Below are positions 39,586-56,266 of a stretch of DNA of 64,000 nt, piece by piece. Each line of letters starts with the position of its first letter. Position 1 is the stretch's first letter. This DNA comes from Deroplatys truncata (taxonomy: Eukaryota > Arthropoda > Insecta > Mantodea > Mantidae): the NCBI GenBank assembly GCA_030765065.1, contig CM060985.1, positions 2,976,001 to 3,040,000 on the forward strand, written 5' to 3'. The notes under the pieces are model-generated. The model worked only from the letters and a program-made list of their open reading frames with translations. It did no database searches and was not told the origin of the DNA. A program made the translations under genes and the position numbers.

Positions 39586-42500
39586 ATGGCCAACATGTCA
39601 CTTATCACATGCAGATATTGTTACAACTCCCTCCGTTCCTACACACCCAGGACATCCTGACACAGTGCAACAATAGAGGCAGCATATGGTCAACATGTCA
39701 CTTATCACATGCAGATATTGTTACAACGACTCCCTCCGTACCTACACACCCAAGACATCCTGGAGAGAGTGCAACAATAGAGGCAGTTTATGGTCAACAT
39801 GTTACTTATCACATGCAGATATTGTTACAACTCCCTCCGTACCTACACACCCAGGACATCCTGGAGAGAGTGCAACAATAGAGGCAGTTTATGGTCAACA
39901 TGTTACTTATCACATGCAGATATTGTTACAACAACTCCCTCCGTACCTACACACCCAGGACATCCTGAACAGAGTGCAACAATAGAGGCAGCATATGGTC
40001 AACATGTTACTTATTACATGCAGATATTGTTAAAACAACTCCCTCCGTACCAACACATCCAGGACAACCTGAACAGAGTGCAACAATAGAGGCAGCATAT
40101 GGTCAACATGTTACTTATCACATGCAGATATTGTTAAAACAACTCCCACCGTAGCTACACACCCAGGACATCCTGAACAGAGTGCAACAATAGAGGCAGC
40201 ATATGGTCAACATGTTACTTATAACATGCAGATATTGTTACAACAACTCCCTCCATACCTACACACCCAGGACATCCTTAACAGAGTGCCATAATAGAGG
40301 CAGCGTATGGTCTACATGTTACTTATCACATGCAAATATTGTTACAACTCCCTCTGTACCTACACACCCAGGACATCATGGACAGAGTGCAACAATAGAG
40401 GCAGCATATGGTCTACATGTTACTTATCACATGCAGATATTGTTAAGACAACTCCCTCTGTACCTACACACCCAGGACATCCTGGACAGAGTGCAACAAT
40501 AGAGGCAGCATATGGTCAACATCTTACTTATCACATGCAGATATTGTTACAACTCCCTCCTTACCTACACTTCCAGGACATCCTGAACAGAGTGCAACAA
40601 TAGGGGCAGAATATGTCCACATCTTACTTATCATATGCAGATATTGTTACAACTCCCTCCGTACCTACACACCCAGGACATCATGAACAGAGTGCAACAA
40701 TAGGGGCAGCATATGGTCAACATCTTACTTATCACATGCAGATATTGTTACAACTCCCTCCTTACCTACACACCCAGGACATCCTGGACAGCGTGCAGCA
40801 ATAGGGGCAGCATATGGTCAACATGTCACTTATCACATGCAGATATTGTTACAACTCCCTCCGTACGAACACACCCAGGACATCCTGAACAGAGTGCAAC
40901 AATAGGGGCAGCATATGGTCAACCTCTTACTTATCACATGCAGATATTGTTACAACTCCCACCGTACCTAGACACCCAGGACATCATGAACAGAGTGCAA
41001 CAATAGGGGCAGCATATGGTCAACATCTTATTTATCACATGCAGATATTGTTACAACTCCTTCCGTACCTACACACCCAGGACATCCTGAACACAGTGCA
41101 ACAATAGAGGTAGCATATGGTCAACATGTCACTTATCACATGCAGATATTGTTACAACTCCCTCCGTACCTACACGCCCAGGACATCCTGGACCGAGTGC
41201 AATAATAGAGGCAGCATATGGTCAACATCTCACTTATCACATGCAGATATTGTTACAACTCCCTTTGTACCTACACGCCCAGGACATCCTGGACAGAGTG
41301 CAACAATAGAGGCAGCATATGGTCAGCATGTTACTTATCACATTCAGATTTTTGTTACAACAACTCCCTCTGTACCTACACACCCAGGACCTCCTGGACA
41401 GAGTGCAACAATAGAGGCAGCATATGGTTAACATGTTACTTATCACATGCAGATATTGTTACAACTCCCTGTGTACCTACACACCCAGGACATCCTGAAC
41501 AGAGTGCAACAATATAGGTAGCATATGGTCAACATGTTACTTAGCACATGCAGATATTGTTACAACAACTCCCTCTGTACCTACACGCCCAGGACATCCT
41601 GAACAGAGTACAGCAATAGAGGCAGCATATGCTGAACATGTTACTTATCACATGCAGATATTGTTACAACAACTCCCTCCGTACCTACACACACAGGACA
41701 TCCTGATCAGAGTGCAATAATAGAGGCAGCATATGGTCAACATGTCACTTATCACATGCAGATATTGTTACAACTCCCTCCGTACGAACACACCCAGGAC
41801 ATCCTGAACAGAGTGCTACAATGGGGGCAGCATATGGTCAACATCTTACTTATCACATGCAGATATTGTTAAAACTCCTTCCCTACCTACACACCCAGGA
41901 CATCCTGAACAGAGTGCAACAATAGAGGAAGCATATGGTCAACATGTTACTTATCACATGCAGATATTGTTACAACTCCCGCCGTACCTACACACCCAGG
42001 ACATCCTGGACAGAGTGCAACAATAGGGGCAGCATACGGTCATTATCTTACTTATCACATGCAGATATTGTTACAACAACTCCCTCTGTACCTACACACC
42101 CAGGACATCCTGAACAGAGTGCAACAATAGGGGCAGAATATGGTCAACATCTTACTTATCACATGCAGATATTGTTACAACTCCCGCTGTACCTACACAC
42201 CCAGGACATCCTGAACAGAGTGCAACAATAGGGGCAGAATATGGTCAACATCTTACTTATCACATGCAGATATTGTTACAAGTCCCTCCGTACCTACACA
42301 CCCAGGACATCATGAACAGAGTGCAACAATAGGGGCAGCATATGGTCAACATCTTACTTATCACATGCAGATATTGTTACAACTCCCTCCTTACCTACAC
42401 ACCCAGGACATCCTGGACAGCGTGCAGCAATAGGGGCAGCATATGGTCAACATGTCACTTATCACATGCAGATATTGTTACAACTCCCTCCGTACGAACA

Positions 42501-43758
42501 CACCCAGGACATCCTGAACAGAGTGCAACAATAGAGGCAGCATATGGTCAACATGTTACTTATCACATGCAGATATTGTTACAACTCCCTCCGTACGAAC
42601 ACACCCAGGACATCCTGAACAGAGTGCAACAATAGGGGCAGCATATGGTCAACATCTTACTTATCACATGCAGATATTGTTACAACTCCCTCCTTACCTA
42701 CACACCCAGGACATCCTGGACAGCGTGCAGCAATAGGGGCAGCATATGGTCAACATGTCACTTATCACATGCAGATATTGTTACAACTCCCTCCGTACGA
42801 ACACACCCAGGACATCCTGAACAGAGTGCAACAATAGGGGCAGCATATGGTCAACATCTTATTTATCACATGCAGATATTGTTACAACTCCCTCCGTACC
42901 TACACACACAGAACATCCTGAACAGAGTGCAACAATAGAGAAGGCATATGGTCAACATGTTACTTATCACATGCAGATATTGTTACAACTCCCTCCGTAC
43001 CTACACACCCAGGACATCATGAACAGAGTGCAACAATAGGGGCAGCATATGGTCAACATCTTACTTATCACATGCAGATATTGTTACAACTCCCTCCGTA
43101 CCTACACACCCAGTACATCCTGAACAGAGTGCAGCAATAGGGGCAGCATATGGTCAACATGTCACTTATCACATGCAGATATTGTTACAACTCCCTCCGT
43201 ACCTACACACCCAGGACATCATGAACAGAGTGCAACAATAGGGGCAGCATATGGTCAACATCTTACTTATCACATGCAGATATTGTTACAACTCCCTCCG
43301 TACCTAGACACCCAGGACATCCTGAACAGAGTGCAACAATAGGGGCAGCATATGGTCATCATGTCACTTATCACATGCAGATATTATTACAACAACTCCC
43401 TCCGTAACTACACACCCAGGACATCCTGAACAGAGTACAGCAATAGAGGCAGCATATGGTCATCATGTCACTTATCACATGCAGATATTGTTACAACTCC
43501 CTCCGTACGAACACACCCAGGACATCCTGAACAGAGTGCTACAATGGGGGATGCATATGGTCAACATCTTACTTATCACATGCAGATATTGTTAAAACTC
43601 CCACCGTACCTAGACACCCAGGACATCCTGAACAGAATGCAACAATAGGGGCAGCATATGGTCAACATCTTATTTATCACATGCAGATATTGTTACAACT
43701 CCTTCCCTACCTACACACCCAGGACATCCTGAAATGAGTGCAAGAATAGAGGCTGCAT
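39586..43758 (+). repeat. Unit 10 (4173 bp): B head plus full D module
   Basis: This is the partner of unit 1, including the doubled GGCAGTTTATGG monomers. The D module from 40613 is complete, with the three monomers that unit 1 lacks (about 40805-41110) and one additional CCCGCTGTACC monomer near 42182. It ends in the AAATGAGTGCAAGAATAG monomer that precedes every A module. Confidence 0.88.
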
Positions 43759-46700
43759 ATGGTCAACATGTCACTTATCACATGCAGATATTGTTACAAC
43801 TCCCTCCGTTCCTACACACCCAGGACATCCTGACACAGTGCAACAATAGAGGCAGCATATGGTCAACATGTCACTTATCACATGCAGAGATTGTTACAAC
43901 AACTCCCTCCGTACCTACACACCCAGGACATCCTGGAGAGAGTGCAACAATAGAGGCAGTTTATGGTCAACATGTTACTTATCACATGCAGATATTGTTA
44001 CAACTCCCTCCGTACCTACACACCCAGGACATCCTGAACAGAGTGCAACAATAGAGGCAGCAAAATGACATCATCTTACTTATCACATGCAGATATTGTT
44101 AAAACAACTCCCTCAGTACCTACACACGCAGGACATCCTGAACAGAGTGCAACAATAGAGGCAGCATATGGTCAACATGTTACTTATCACATGCAGATAC
44201 TGTTAAAACACCTCCCTCCGTACCTACACACTCAGGAAATCCTGAACAGAGTGCAACAATAGAGGCAGCATATGGTCAACATGTTACTTATCACATGCAG
44301 ATATTGTTACAACAACTCCCTCCGTAACTACACACCCATGACATCCTGAACGGAGAGTAACAATAGAGGCAGCATATGGTATACATGTTAATTATCACAT
44401 GCAGATATTGGTACAACTCCCTCTGTACCTACACACCCAGGACATCCTGGACAGAGTGCAACAATAGAGGCAGCATATGGTCTACATGTTACTTATCACA
44501 TGCAGATACTGTTAAAACAACTCCCTCCGTATCTACACACCCAGGAAATCCTGAACAGAGTGCAACAATAGAGGCAGCATATGGTCAACATGTTACTTAT
44601 CACATGCAGATATTGTTACAACAACTCCCTCCGTACCTACACACCCAGGACTCCTGAACAGAGTGCAACAATAGAGGCAGCATATGGTCAACATGTTACT
44701 TATCACATGGAGATATAGTTACAACTCCTTCCTAACCTACACACCCAGGACATCCTGAACAGAGTGCAGCAATAGGGCCAGCATATGGTCAACATGTCAC
44801 TTATCACATGCAGATATTGTTAGAACAACTCCCTCCGTACCTACACACGCAGGACATCCTGATCAGAGTGCAACAATAGAGGCAGCATATGGTCAACATG
44901 TCACTTATCACATGCAGATATTGTTACAACAACTCCCTCCGTACCTACACACCCAGGACTTCCTGATCAGAGTGCAGCAATAGAGGCAGCATACGGTCTA
45001 CATGTTACTTATCACATGCAGATATTGTTACAACTCCCTCTGTACCTACACGCCCAGGACATCCTGGACACAGTGCAAGAATAGAGGCAGCATATGGTCT
45101 AAATGTTACTTATCACATGCAGATATTGTTACAACTCCCTCTGTACCTACACACCCAGGACATCCTGAACAGAGTGCACAATAGAGGCAGCATATGGTCA
45201 AAATGTCACTTATCACATGGAGATATTGTTACAACTCCCTCTGTACCTAAACACCCAGGACATCCTGGGCAGAGTGCAACAATAGGGGCAGCATATGGTC
45301 ATCATGTCACTTATCACATGCAGATATTGTTACAACTCCCTCCGTACCTACACACCCAGGACATCCTGGACATAGTGCAACAATAGAGGCAGCATATGGT
45401 CAACATGTTACTTATCACATGCAGATATTGTTACAACAACTCCCTCCGTACCTACACACCCAGGACATCCTGAACAGAGTGCAACAATAGCTGCAGCATA
45501 TGGTCAACATGTTACTTATCACACGCAGATATTGTTACAACTCCCTCCGTACCTACACACCCAGGACATCCTGAACAGAGTGCAACAATAGAGGCAGCAA
45601 AATGACATCATCTTACTTATCACATGCAGATATTGTTAAAACAACTCCCTCCGTACCTACACACGCAGGACATCCTGAACAGAGTGCAACAATAGAGGCA
45701 GCATATGGTCAACATGTTACTTATCACATGCAGATACTGTTAAAACAACTCCCTCCGTACCTACACACCCAGGAAATCCTGAACAGAGTGCAACAATAGA
45801 GGCAGCATATGGTCAACATGTTACTTATCACATGCAGATATTGATACAACAACTCCCTCCGTAACTACACACCCAGGACACCCAGAACGGAGTATAACAA
45901 TAGAGGCAGCATATGGTATACATGTTAATTATCATATGCAGATATTGGTACAACTCCCTCCGTACGTACACACCCAGGACATCCTGAACAGAGTGCAACA
46001 ATAGAGGCAGCATATGGTCAACATGTTACTTATCACATGCAGATATTGTTACAACTCCCTCCGTACGTACACACCCAGGACATCCTGAACAGAGTGTAAC
46101 AATAGAGGCAGCATATGGTCTACATGTTACTTATCACATGCAGATATTGCTACAACTTCTTCTGTACCTACACACCCAGGACATCCTGGACAGAGTGCAA
46201 CAATAGAGGCAGCATATGGTCTACATGTTACTTATCACATGCAGATATTGTTACAACAACTCCCTCTGTACCTACACACCCAGGACATCCTGGACACAGT
46301 GCAACAATAGAAGCACCATATGGTCAACATATTACTTATCACATGCAGAATTGTTACAAAAACTCCCTCTGTACCTACACACCCAGGACTCCTGAACAGA
46401 GTGCAACAATAGAAGCAGCATATGGTCAACATGTCACTTATCACATGCAGATATTGTTACAACTCCCGCTGTACCTAAACACCCAGGACATCATGAACAG
46501 AGTGCAACAATAGGGGCAGCATACGGTCACCATCTTACTTATCACATGCAGATATTGTTACAAGTCCCTCCTTACCTACACTTCCAGGACATCCTGAACA
46601 GAGTGCAACAATAGGGGCAGAATATGGTCAACATCTTACTTATCACATGCAGATATTGTTACAAGTCCCTCCGTACCTACACACCCAGGACATCATGAAC

Positions 46701-48848
46701 AGAGTGCAACAATAGGGGCAGCATATGGTCAACCTCTTACTTATCAAATGCAGATATTGTTACAACTCCCACCGTACATAGACACCCAGGACATCCTGAA
46801 CAGAGTGCAACAATAGGGGCAGCATATGGTCAACATCTTACTTATCACATGCAGATATTGTTACAACTCCCTCCGTACCTAGACACCCAGGACATCCTGA
46901 ACAGAGTGCAACAATAGGGGCAGCATATGGTCAACATGTCACTTATCACATGCAGATATTGTTACAACTCCCACCGTACCTAGACACCCAGGACATCCTG
47001 AACAGAGTGCAACAATAGGGGCAGCATATGGTCAACCTCTTACTTATCAAATGCAGATATTGTTACAACTCCCACCGTACATAGACACCCAGGACATCCT
47101 GAACAGAGTGCAACAATAGGGGCAGCATATGGTCAACCTCTTACTTATCAAATGCAGATATTGTTACAACTCCCACCGTACATAGACACCCAGGACATCC
47201 TGAACAGAGTGCAACAATAGGGGCAGCATATGGTCAACCTCTTACTTATCAAATGCAGATATTGTTACAACTCCCACCGTACATAGACACCCAGGACATC
47301 CTGAACAGAGTGCAACAATAGGGGCAGCATATGGTCAACCTCTTACTTATCAAATGCAGATATTGTTACAACTCCCACCGTACATAGACACCCAGGACAT
47401 CCTGAACAGAGTGCAACAATAGGGGCAGCATATGGTCAACATCTTATTTATCACATGCAGATATTGTTACAACTCCCTCCGTACCTACACACCCAGGACA
47501 TCATGAACAGAGTGCAACAATAGAGGTAGAATATGGTCAACATGTTACTTATCAAATGCAGATATTGTTACAACTCCCTCCGTACATAGACACCCAGGAC
47601 ATCATGAACAGAGTGCAACAATAGGGGCAGCATATGGTCAACATCTTATTTATCACATGCAGATATTGTTACAACTCCCTCCGTACCTACACACCCAGGA
47701 CATCATGAACAGAGTGCAACAATAGAGGTAGAATATGGTCAACATGTTACTTATCAAATGCAGATATTGTTACAACTCCCTCCGTACCTACACACCCAGG
47801 ACATCATGAACAGAGTGCAACAATAGAGGTAGAATATGGTCAACATGTTACTTATCAAATGCAGATATTGTTACAACTCCCACCGTACATAGACACCCAG
47901 GACATCCTGAACAGAGTGCAACAATAGGGGCAGCATATGGTCAACATCTTATTTATCACATGCAGATATTGTTACAACTCCCTCCGTACCTACACACCCA
48001 GGACATCATGAACAGAGTGCAACAATAGGGGCAGCATATGGTCAACCTCTTACTTATCAAATGCAGATATTGTTACAACTCCCACCGTACATAGACACCC
48101 AGGACATCCTGAACAGAGTGCAACAATAGGGGCAGCATATGGTCAACATCTTATTTATCACATGCAGATATTGTTACAACTCCCTCCGTACCTACACACC
48201 CAGGACATCATGAACAGAGTGCAACAATAGAGGTAGAATATGGTCAAAATGTTACTTATCACATGCGGATATTGTTACAACTCCCTCCGTACCTACACAC
48301 CCAGGACATATTGAACAGAGTGCAACAATAGGGGCAGCATATGGCCAACATCTTACTTATCACATGCAGATATTGTTACAACTCCCTCCGTAACTACACA
48401 CCCAGGACATCCTGAACAGAGTACAGCAATAGAGGCAGCATATGCTGAACATGTTACTTATCACATGCAGATATTGTTACAACAACTCCCTCCGTACCTA
48501 CACACACAGGACATCCTGATCAGAGTGCAACAATAGAGGCAGCATATGGTCAACATGTCACTTATCACATGCAAATATTGTTACAACTCCCTCCGTACGA
48601 ACACACCCAGGACATCCTGAACAGAGTGCTACAATAGGGGCAGCATATAGTCAACATCTTACTTATCACATGCAGATATTGTTAAAACTCCCACCGTACC
48701 TAGACACCCAGGACATCCTGAACAGAATGCAACAATAGGGGCAGCATATGGTCAACATCTTATTTATCACATGCAGATATTGTTACAACTCCTTCCCTAC
48801 CTACACACCCAGGACATCCTGAACAGAGTGCAACAATAGAGGCTGCAT
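43759..48848 (+). repeat. Unit 11 (5090 bp): A module, E array, approach to B
   Basis: Partner of unit 2 at offset 34919 across the A module, where I saw almost no difference. The E array (about 46560-48240) is three monomers shorter overall. Even so, its run of identical monomers is four rather than three, so both gain and loss have occurred since duplication. Confidence 0.88.
47028..47431 (+). repeat. E array 3: four identical 101-bp monomers
   Basis: This is the counterpart of the run at 12513 in the right superrepeat arm, with four copies instead of three. It is flanked on the left by a CATGTCACTTATC monomer and on the right by a CATCTTATTTATC monomer, as in the left arm. Confidence 0.85.
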
Positions 48849-50683
48849 ATGGCCAACATGTCACTTATCACATGCAGATATTGTTACAACTCCCTCCGTT
48901 CCTACACACCCAGGACATCCTGACACAGTGCAACAATAGAGGCAGCATATGGTCAACATGTCACTTATCACATGCAGATATTGTTACAACGACTCCCTCC
49001 GTACCTACACACCCAAGACATCCTGGAGAGAGTGCAACAATAGAGGCAGTTTATGGTCAACATGTTACTTATCACATGCAGATATTGTTACAACTCCCTC
49101 CGTACCTACACACCCAGGACATCCTGAACAGAGGGCAACAATAGAGGAAGCATATGGTCAACATGTTACTTATCACATGCAGATATTGTTACAACTCCCT
49201 CCGTACCTACACACCCAGGACATCCTGAACAGAGTGCAACAATAGAGGAAGCATATGGTCAACATGTTACTTATCACATGCAGATATTGTTACAACTCCC
49301 TCCGTACGAACACACCCAGGACATCCTGGACAGAGTGCAGCAATAGGGGCACCATATGGTCAACATGTCACTTATCACATGCAGATATTGTTACAACTCC
49401 CTCCGTACGAACACACCCAGGACATCCTGGACAGAGTGCAGCAATAGGGGCAGCATATGGTCAACATGTCACTTATCACATGCAGATATTGTTACAACTC
49501 CCTCCGTACGAACACACCCAGGACATCCTGAACAGAGTGCAACAATAGAGGCAGCATATGGTCAACATGTTACTTATTACATGCAGATATTGTTAAAACA
49601 ACTCCCTCCGTACCAACACATCCAGGACAACCTGAACAGAGTGCAACAATAGAGGCAGCATATGGTCAACATGTTACTTATCACATGCAGATATTGTTAA
49701 AACAACTCCCACCGTAGCTACACACCCAGGACATCCTGAACAGAGTGCAACAATAGAGGCAGCATATGGTCAACATGTTACTTATAACATGCAGATATTG
49801 TTACAACAACTCCCTCCATACCTACACACCCAGGACATCCTTAACAGAGTGCCATAATAGAGGCAGCGTATGGTCTACATGTTACTTATCACATGCAAAT
49901 ATTGTTACAACTCCCTCTGTACCTACACACCCAGGACATCATGGACAGAGTGCAACAATAGAGGCAGCATATGGTCTACATGTTACTTATCACATGCAGA
50001 TATTGTTAAGACAACTCCCTCTGTACCTACACACCCAGGACATCCTGGACAGAGTCAAACAATAGGGGCAGCATATGGTCTACATGTTACTTATCACATG
50101 CAGATATTGTTACAACTCCCTCCGTACGAACACACCCAGGACATCCTGGACAGAGTGCAACATTAGGGGCAGCATATGGTCAACATCTTACTTATCACAT
50201 GCAGATATTGTTACAACTCCCTCCGTAACTACACACCCAGGACATCCTGAACAGAGTACAGCAATAGAGGCAGCATATGCTGAACATGTTACTTATCACA
50301 TGCAGATATTGTTACAACAACTCCCTCCGTACCTACACACACAGGACATCCTGATCAGAGTGCAACAATAGAGGCAGCATATGGTCAACATGTCACTTAT
50401 CACATGCAAATATTGTTACAACTCCCTCCGTACGAACACACCCAGGACATCCTGAACAGAGTGCTACAATAGGGGCAGCATATAGTCAACATCTTACTTA
50501 TCACATGCAGATATTGTTAAAACTCCCACCGTACCTAGACACCCAGGACATCCTGAACAGAATGCAACAATAGGGGCAGCATATGGTCAACATCTTATTT
50601 ATCACATGCAGATATTGTTACAACTCCTTCCCTACCTACACACCCAGGACATCCTGAACAGAGTGCAACAATAGAGGCTGCAT
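48849..50683 (+). repeat. Unit 12: 1835-bp 18-monomer B unit
   Basis: Partner of unit 3 at offset 34616, sharing its private GAACAGAGGGC change (near 49131). It has the same length and monomer order as the other 1835-bp units. Confidence 0.92.
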
Positions 50684-51906
50684 ATGGCCAACATGTCACT
50701 TATCACATGCAGATATTGTTACAACTCCCTCCGTTCCTACACACCCAGGACATCCTGACACAGTGCAACAATAGAGGCAGCATATGGTCAACATGTCACT
50801 TATCACATGCAGATATTGTTACAACGACTCCCTCCGTACCTACACACCCAAGACATCCTGGAGAGAGTGCAACAATAGAGGCAGTTTATGGTCAACATGT
50901 TACTTATCACATGCAGATATTGTTACAACTCCCTCCGTACCTACACACCCAGGACATCCTGAACAGAGTGCAACAATAGAGGCAGCATATGGTCAACATG
51001 TTACTTATCACATGCAGATATTGTTACAACTCCCTCCGTACCTACACACCCAGGACATCCTGAACAGAGTGCAACAATAGAGGCAGCATATGGTCAACAT
51101 GTTACTTATTACATGCAGATATTGTTAAAAAAACTCCCTCCGTACCAACACATCCAGGACAACCTGAACAGATTGCAACAATAGAGGAAGCATATGGTCA
51201 ACATGTTACTTATCACATGCAGATATTGTTAAAACAACTCCCACCGTAGCTACACACCCAGGACATCCTGAACAGAGTGCAACAATAGAGGCAGCATATG
51301 GTCAACATGTTACTTATAACATGCAGATATTGTTACAACAACTCCCTCCATATCTACACACCCAGGACATCGTGAACAGAGTGCCACAATAGAGGCAGCA
51401 TATGGTCTACATGTTACTTATCACATGCAGATATTGTTACAACTCCCTCCGTACGAACACACCCAGGACATCCTGAACAGAGTGCAACAATAGGGGCAGC
51501 ATATGGTCAACATGTCACTTATCACATGGAGATATTGTTACAACTCCTTCTGTACCTACACACCCAGGACATCCTGAACAGAGTGCAACAATAGAGGCAG
51601 CATATGGTCAAAATGTCACTTATCACATGGAGATATTGTTACAACTCCTTCTGTACCTACACACCCAGGACATCCTGAACAGTGTGCAACAATAGAGGCA
51701 GCATATGGTCAACATCTCACTTATCACATGGAGATATTGTTACAACTCCCTCTGTACCTACACACCCAGGACATCCTGAACAGAGTGCAACAATAGGGGC
51801 AGCATATGGTCTACATGTTACTTATCACATGCAGATATTGTTACAACTCCCTCTGTACCTACACACCCAGGACATCCTGAACAGAGTGCAACAATAGGGG
51901 CAGCAT

Positions 51907-52512
51907 ATGGTCTCATGTTACTTATCACATGCAGATATTGTTACAACTCCTTCTGTACCTAGACACCCAGGACATCCTGAACAGAGTGCAACAATAGGGG
52001 CAGCATATGGTCTCATGTTACTTATCACATGCAGATATTGTTACAACAACTCCCTCTGTACCTAGACACCCAGGACATCCTGAACAGAGTGCAACAATAG
52101 GGGCAGCATATGGTCTCATGTTACTTATCACATGCAGATATTGTTACAACAACTCCCTCTGTACCTAGACACCCAGGACATCATGAACAGAGTGCAACAA
52201 TAGAGGCAGCATATGGTCTCATGTTACTTATCACATGCAGATATTGTTACAACTTCCTCTGTACCTACACACCCAGGACATCATGAACAGAGTGCAACAA
52301 TAGAGGCAGCATATGGTCTCATGTTACTTATCACATGCAGATATTGTTACAACTTCCTCTGTACCTACACACCCAGGACATCATGAACAGAGTGCAACAA
52401 TAGAGGCAGCATATGGTCTCATGTTACTTATCACATGCAGATATTGTTACAACTTCCTCTGTACCTACACACCCAGGACATCCTGGACAGAGTGCAACAA
52501 TAGAGGCAGCAT
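51907..52512 (+). repeat. Second run of six TCTCATG monomers
   Basis: This matches the run at 17291-17896 at offset 34616, with the same six monomers in the same order and the same 100/103-bp lengths. Confidence 0.9.
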
Positions 52513-55500
52513 ATGGTCTACATGTTACTTATCAAATGCAGATATTGTTACAACAACTCCCTCCATACCTACACACCCAGGACATCCTGAACAGAGTGCC
52601 ACAATAGAGGCAGCATATGGTCTACATGTTACTTATCACATGCAGATATTGTTACAACAACTCCCTCTGTACCTACACACCCAGGGCATCCTGAACAGAG
52701 TGCAACAATAGAGGCAGCATTAGGTCAACATGTCACTTATCACATGTAGATATTGTTACAACTCCTTCTGTACCTACACACCCAGGACATCCTGGACAGA
52801 GTCAAACAATAGGGGCAGCATATGGTCAACATGTTACTTATTACATGCAGATATTGTTACCACTCCCTCTGTACTTACACACCCAGGACATCCTGGACAG
52901 AGTGCAACAATAGAGGCAGCATATGGTCAACATGTTACTTATTACATGCAGATATTGTTAAAACAACTCCCTCCGTACCAACACATCCAGGACATCCTGA
53001 ACAGAGTCAAACAATAGGGGCAGCATATGGTCAACATGTTACTTATCGCATGCAGATATTGTTACCACTCCCTCTGTACTTACACACCCAGGACATACTG
53101 GACAGAGTGCAACAATAGAGGCAGCATATGGTCAACATGTTACTTATTACATGCAGATATTGTTAAAACAACTCCCTCCGTACCAACACATCCAGGACAT
53201 CCTGAACAGAGTGCAACAATAGAGGCAGCATATGGTCTACATGTTACTTATCACATGCAGATATTGTTACAACAACTCCCTCTGTACCTACACACCCAGG
53301 ACATCCTGAACAGAGTGCAACAATAGAGGCAGCATTAGGTTAACATGTTACTTATCACATGTAGATATTGTTACAACTCCTTCTGTACCTACACACCCAG
53401 GACATCCTGGACAGAGTCAAACAATAGGGGCAGCATATGGTCAACATGTTACTTATCACATGCAGATATTGTTACCACTCCCTCTGTACTTACACACCCA
53501 GGACATCCTGGACAGAGTGCAACAATAGAGGCAGCATATGGTCAACATGTCACTTATCACATGGAGATATTGTTACAACTCCTTCTGTACCTACACATCC
53601 AGGACATGCTGGACAGAGTGCAACAATAGAGGAAGCATATGGTCAACATGTCACTTATCACATGCAGATATTGTTACAACTCCCGCGTACCTACACACCA
53701 AGGACATCATGAACAGAGTGCAACAATAGGGGCAGCATATGGTCAACATCTTACTTATCACATGCAGATATTGTTACAAATCCCTCCTTAGCTACACTTC
53801 CAGGACATCCTGAACAGAGTGCAACAATAGGGGCAGAATATGGTCAACATCTTACTTATCACATGCAGATATTGTTACAAGTCCCTCCGTACCTACACAC
53901 CCAGGACATCATGAACAGAGTGCAAGAATAGGGGCAGCATATGGTCAATATCTTACTTATCACATGCAGATATTGTTAGAACTCCCTCCTTACCTACACA
54001 CCCAGTACATCCTGAACAGAGTGCAGCAATAGGGGCAGCATATGGTCAACATCTTACTTATCACATGCAGATATTGTTACAACTCCCTCCTTACCTACAC
54101 ACCCAGTACATCCTGAACAGAGTGCAACAATAGGGGCAGCATATGGTCAATATCTTACTTATCACATGCAGATATTGTTACAACTCCCTCCTTACCTACA
54201 CACCCAGGACATCCTTGACAGCGTGCAGCAATAGGGGCAGCATATGGTCAACATGTCACTTATCACATGCAGATATTGTTACAACAACTCCCTCCGTACG
54301 AACACACCCAGGACATCATGAACAGAGTGCAACAATAGGGGCAGCATATGGTCAACATCTTACTTATCACATGCAGATATTGTTACAACTCCCACCGTAC
54401 ATAGACACCCAGGACATCCTGAACAGAGTGCAACAATAGGGGCAGCATATGGTCAACATGTTACTTATCAAATGCAGATATTGTTACAACTCCCTCTGTA
54501 CCTACACACCCAGGACATCCTGAACAGAGTGCAACAATAGGGGCAGCATATGGTCAACCTCTTACTTATCACATGCAGATATTGTTACAACTCCCACCGT
54601 ACCTAGACACCCAGGACATCCTGAACAGAGTGCAACAATAGGGGCAGCACATGGTCAACCTCTTACTTATCACATGCAGATATTGTTACAACTCCCTCCT
54701 TACCTACACACCCAGTACATCCTGAACAGAGTGCAACAATAGGGGCAGCACATGGTCAACCTCTTACTTATCACATGCAGATATTGTTACAACTCCCTCC
54801 TTACCTACACACCCAGTACATCCTGAACAGAGTGCAACAATAGGGGCAGCATATGGTCAACCTCTTACTTATCAAATGCAGATATTGTTACAACTCCCAC
54901 CGTACATAGACACCCAGGACATCCTGAACAGAGCGCAACAATAGGGGCAGCATATGGTCAACATCTTACTTATCACATGCAGATATTGTTACAACTTCCT
55001 CCGTACCTAGACACCCAGGACATCCTGAACAGAGTGCAACAATAGAGGCAGCATATGGTCAACCTCTTACTTATCAAATGCAGATATTGTTACAACTTCC
55101 TCCGTACCTACACACCCAGTACATCCTGAACAGAGTGCAACAATAGCGGCAGCATATGGTCAACCTCTTACTTATCACATGCAGATATTGTTACAACTTC
55201 CTCCGTACCTACACACCCAGTACATCCTGAACAGAGTGCAACAATAGAGGCAGCATATGGTCAACCTCTTACTTATCACATGCAGATATTGTTACAACTT
55301 CCTCCGTACCTACACACCCAGTACATCCTGAACAGAGTGCAACAATAGGGGCAGCATATGGTCAACCTCTTACTTATCAAATGCAGATATTGTTACAACT
55401 CCCACCGTACATAGACACCCAGGACATCCTGAACAGAGTGCAACAATAGGGGCAGCATATGGTCAACATCTTACTTATCACATGCAGATATTGTTACAAC

Positions 55501-55660
55501 TTCCTCCGTACCTAGACACCCAGGACATCCTGAACAGAGTGCAACAATAGGGGCAGCATATGGTCAACATGTCACTTATCACATGCAGATATTGTTACAA
55601 CTCCCACCGTACCTACACACCCAGGACATCCTGAACAGAGTGCAACAATAGGGGCAGCAT

Positions 55661-56266
55661 ATGGTCAACCTCTTACTTATCAAATGCAGATATTGTTACA
55701 ACTCCCACCGTACATAGACACCCAGGACATCCTGAACAGAGTGCAACAATAGGGGCAGCATATGGTCAACCTCTTACTTATCAAATGCAGATATTGTTAC
55801 AACTCCCACCGTACATAGACACCCAGGACATCCTGAACAGAGTGCAACAATAGGGGCAGCATATGGTCAACCTCTTACTTATCAAATGCAGATATTGTTA
55901 CAACTCCCACCGTACATAGACACCCAGGACATCCTGAACAGAGTGCAACAATAGGGGCAGCATATGGTCAACCTCTTACTTATCAAATGCAGATATTGTT
56001 ACAACTCCCACCGTACATAGACACCCAGGACATCCTGAACAGAGTGCAACAATAGGGGCAGCATATGGTCAACCTCTTACTTATCAAATGCAGATATTGT
56101 TACAACTCCCACCGTACATAGACACCCAGGACATCCTGAACAGAGTGCAACAATAGGGGCAGCATATGGTCAACCTCTTACTTATCAAATGCAGATATTG
56201 TTACAACTCCCACCGTACATAGACACCCAGGACATCCTGAACAGAGTGCAACAATAGGGGCAGCAT
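55661..56266 (+). repeat. E array 4: six identical 101-bp monomers
   Basis: This is the counterpart of the run at 21244, with six copies instead of five. The interrupting CGAACACACC monomer seen on the left of the earlier run is absent here. Confidence 0.85.
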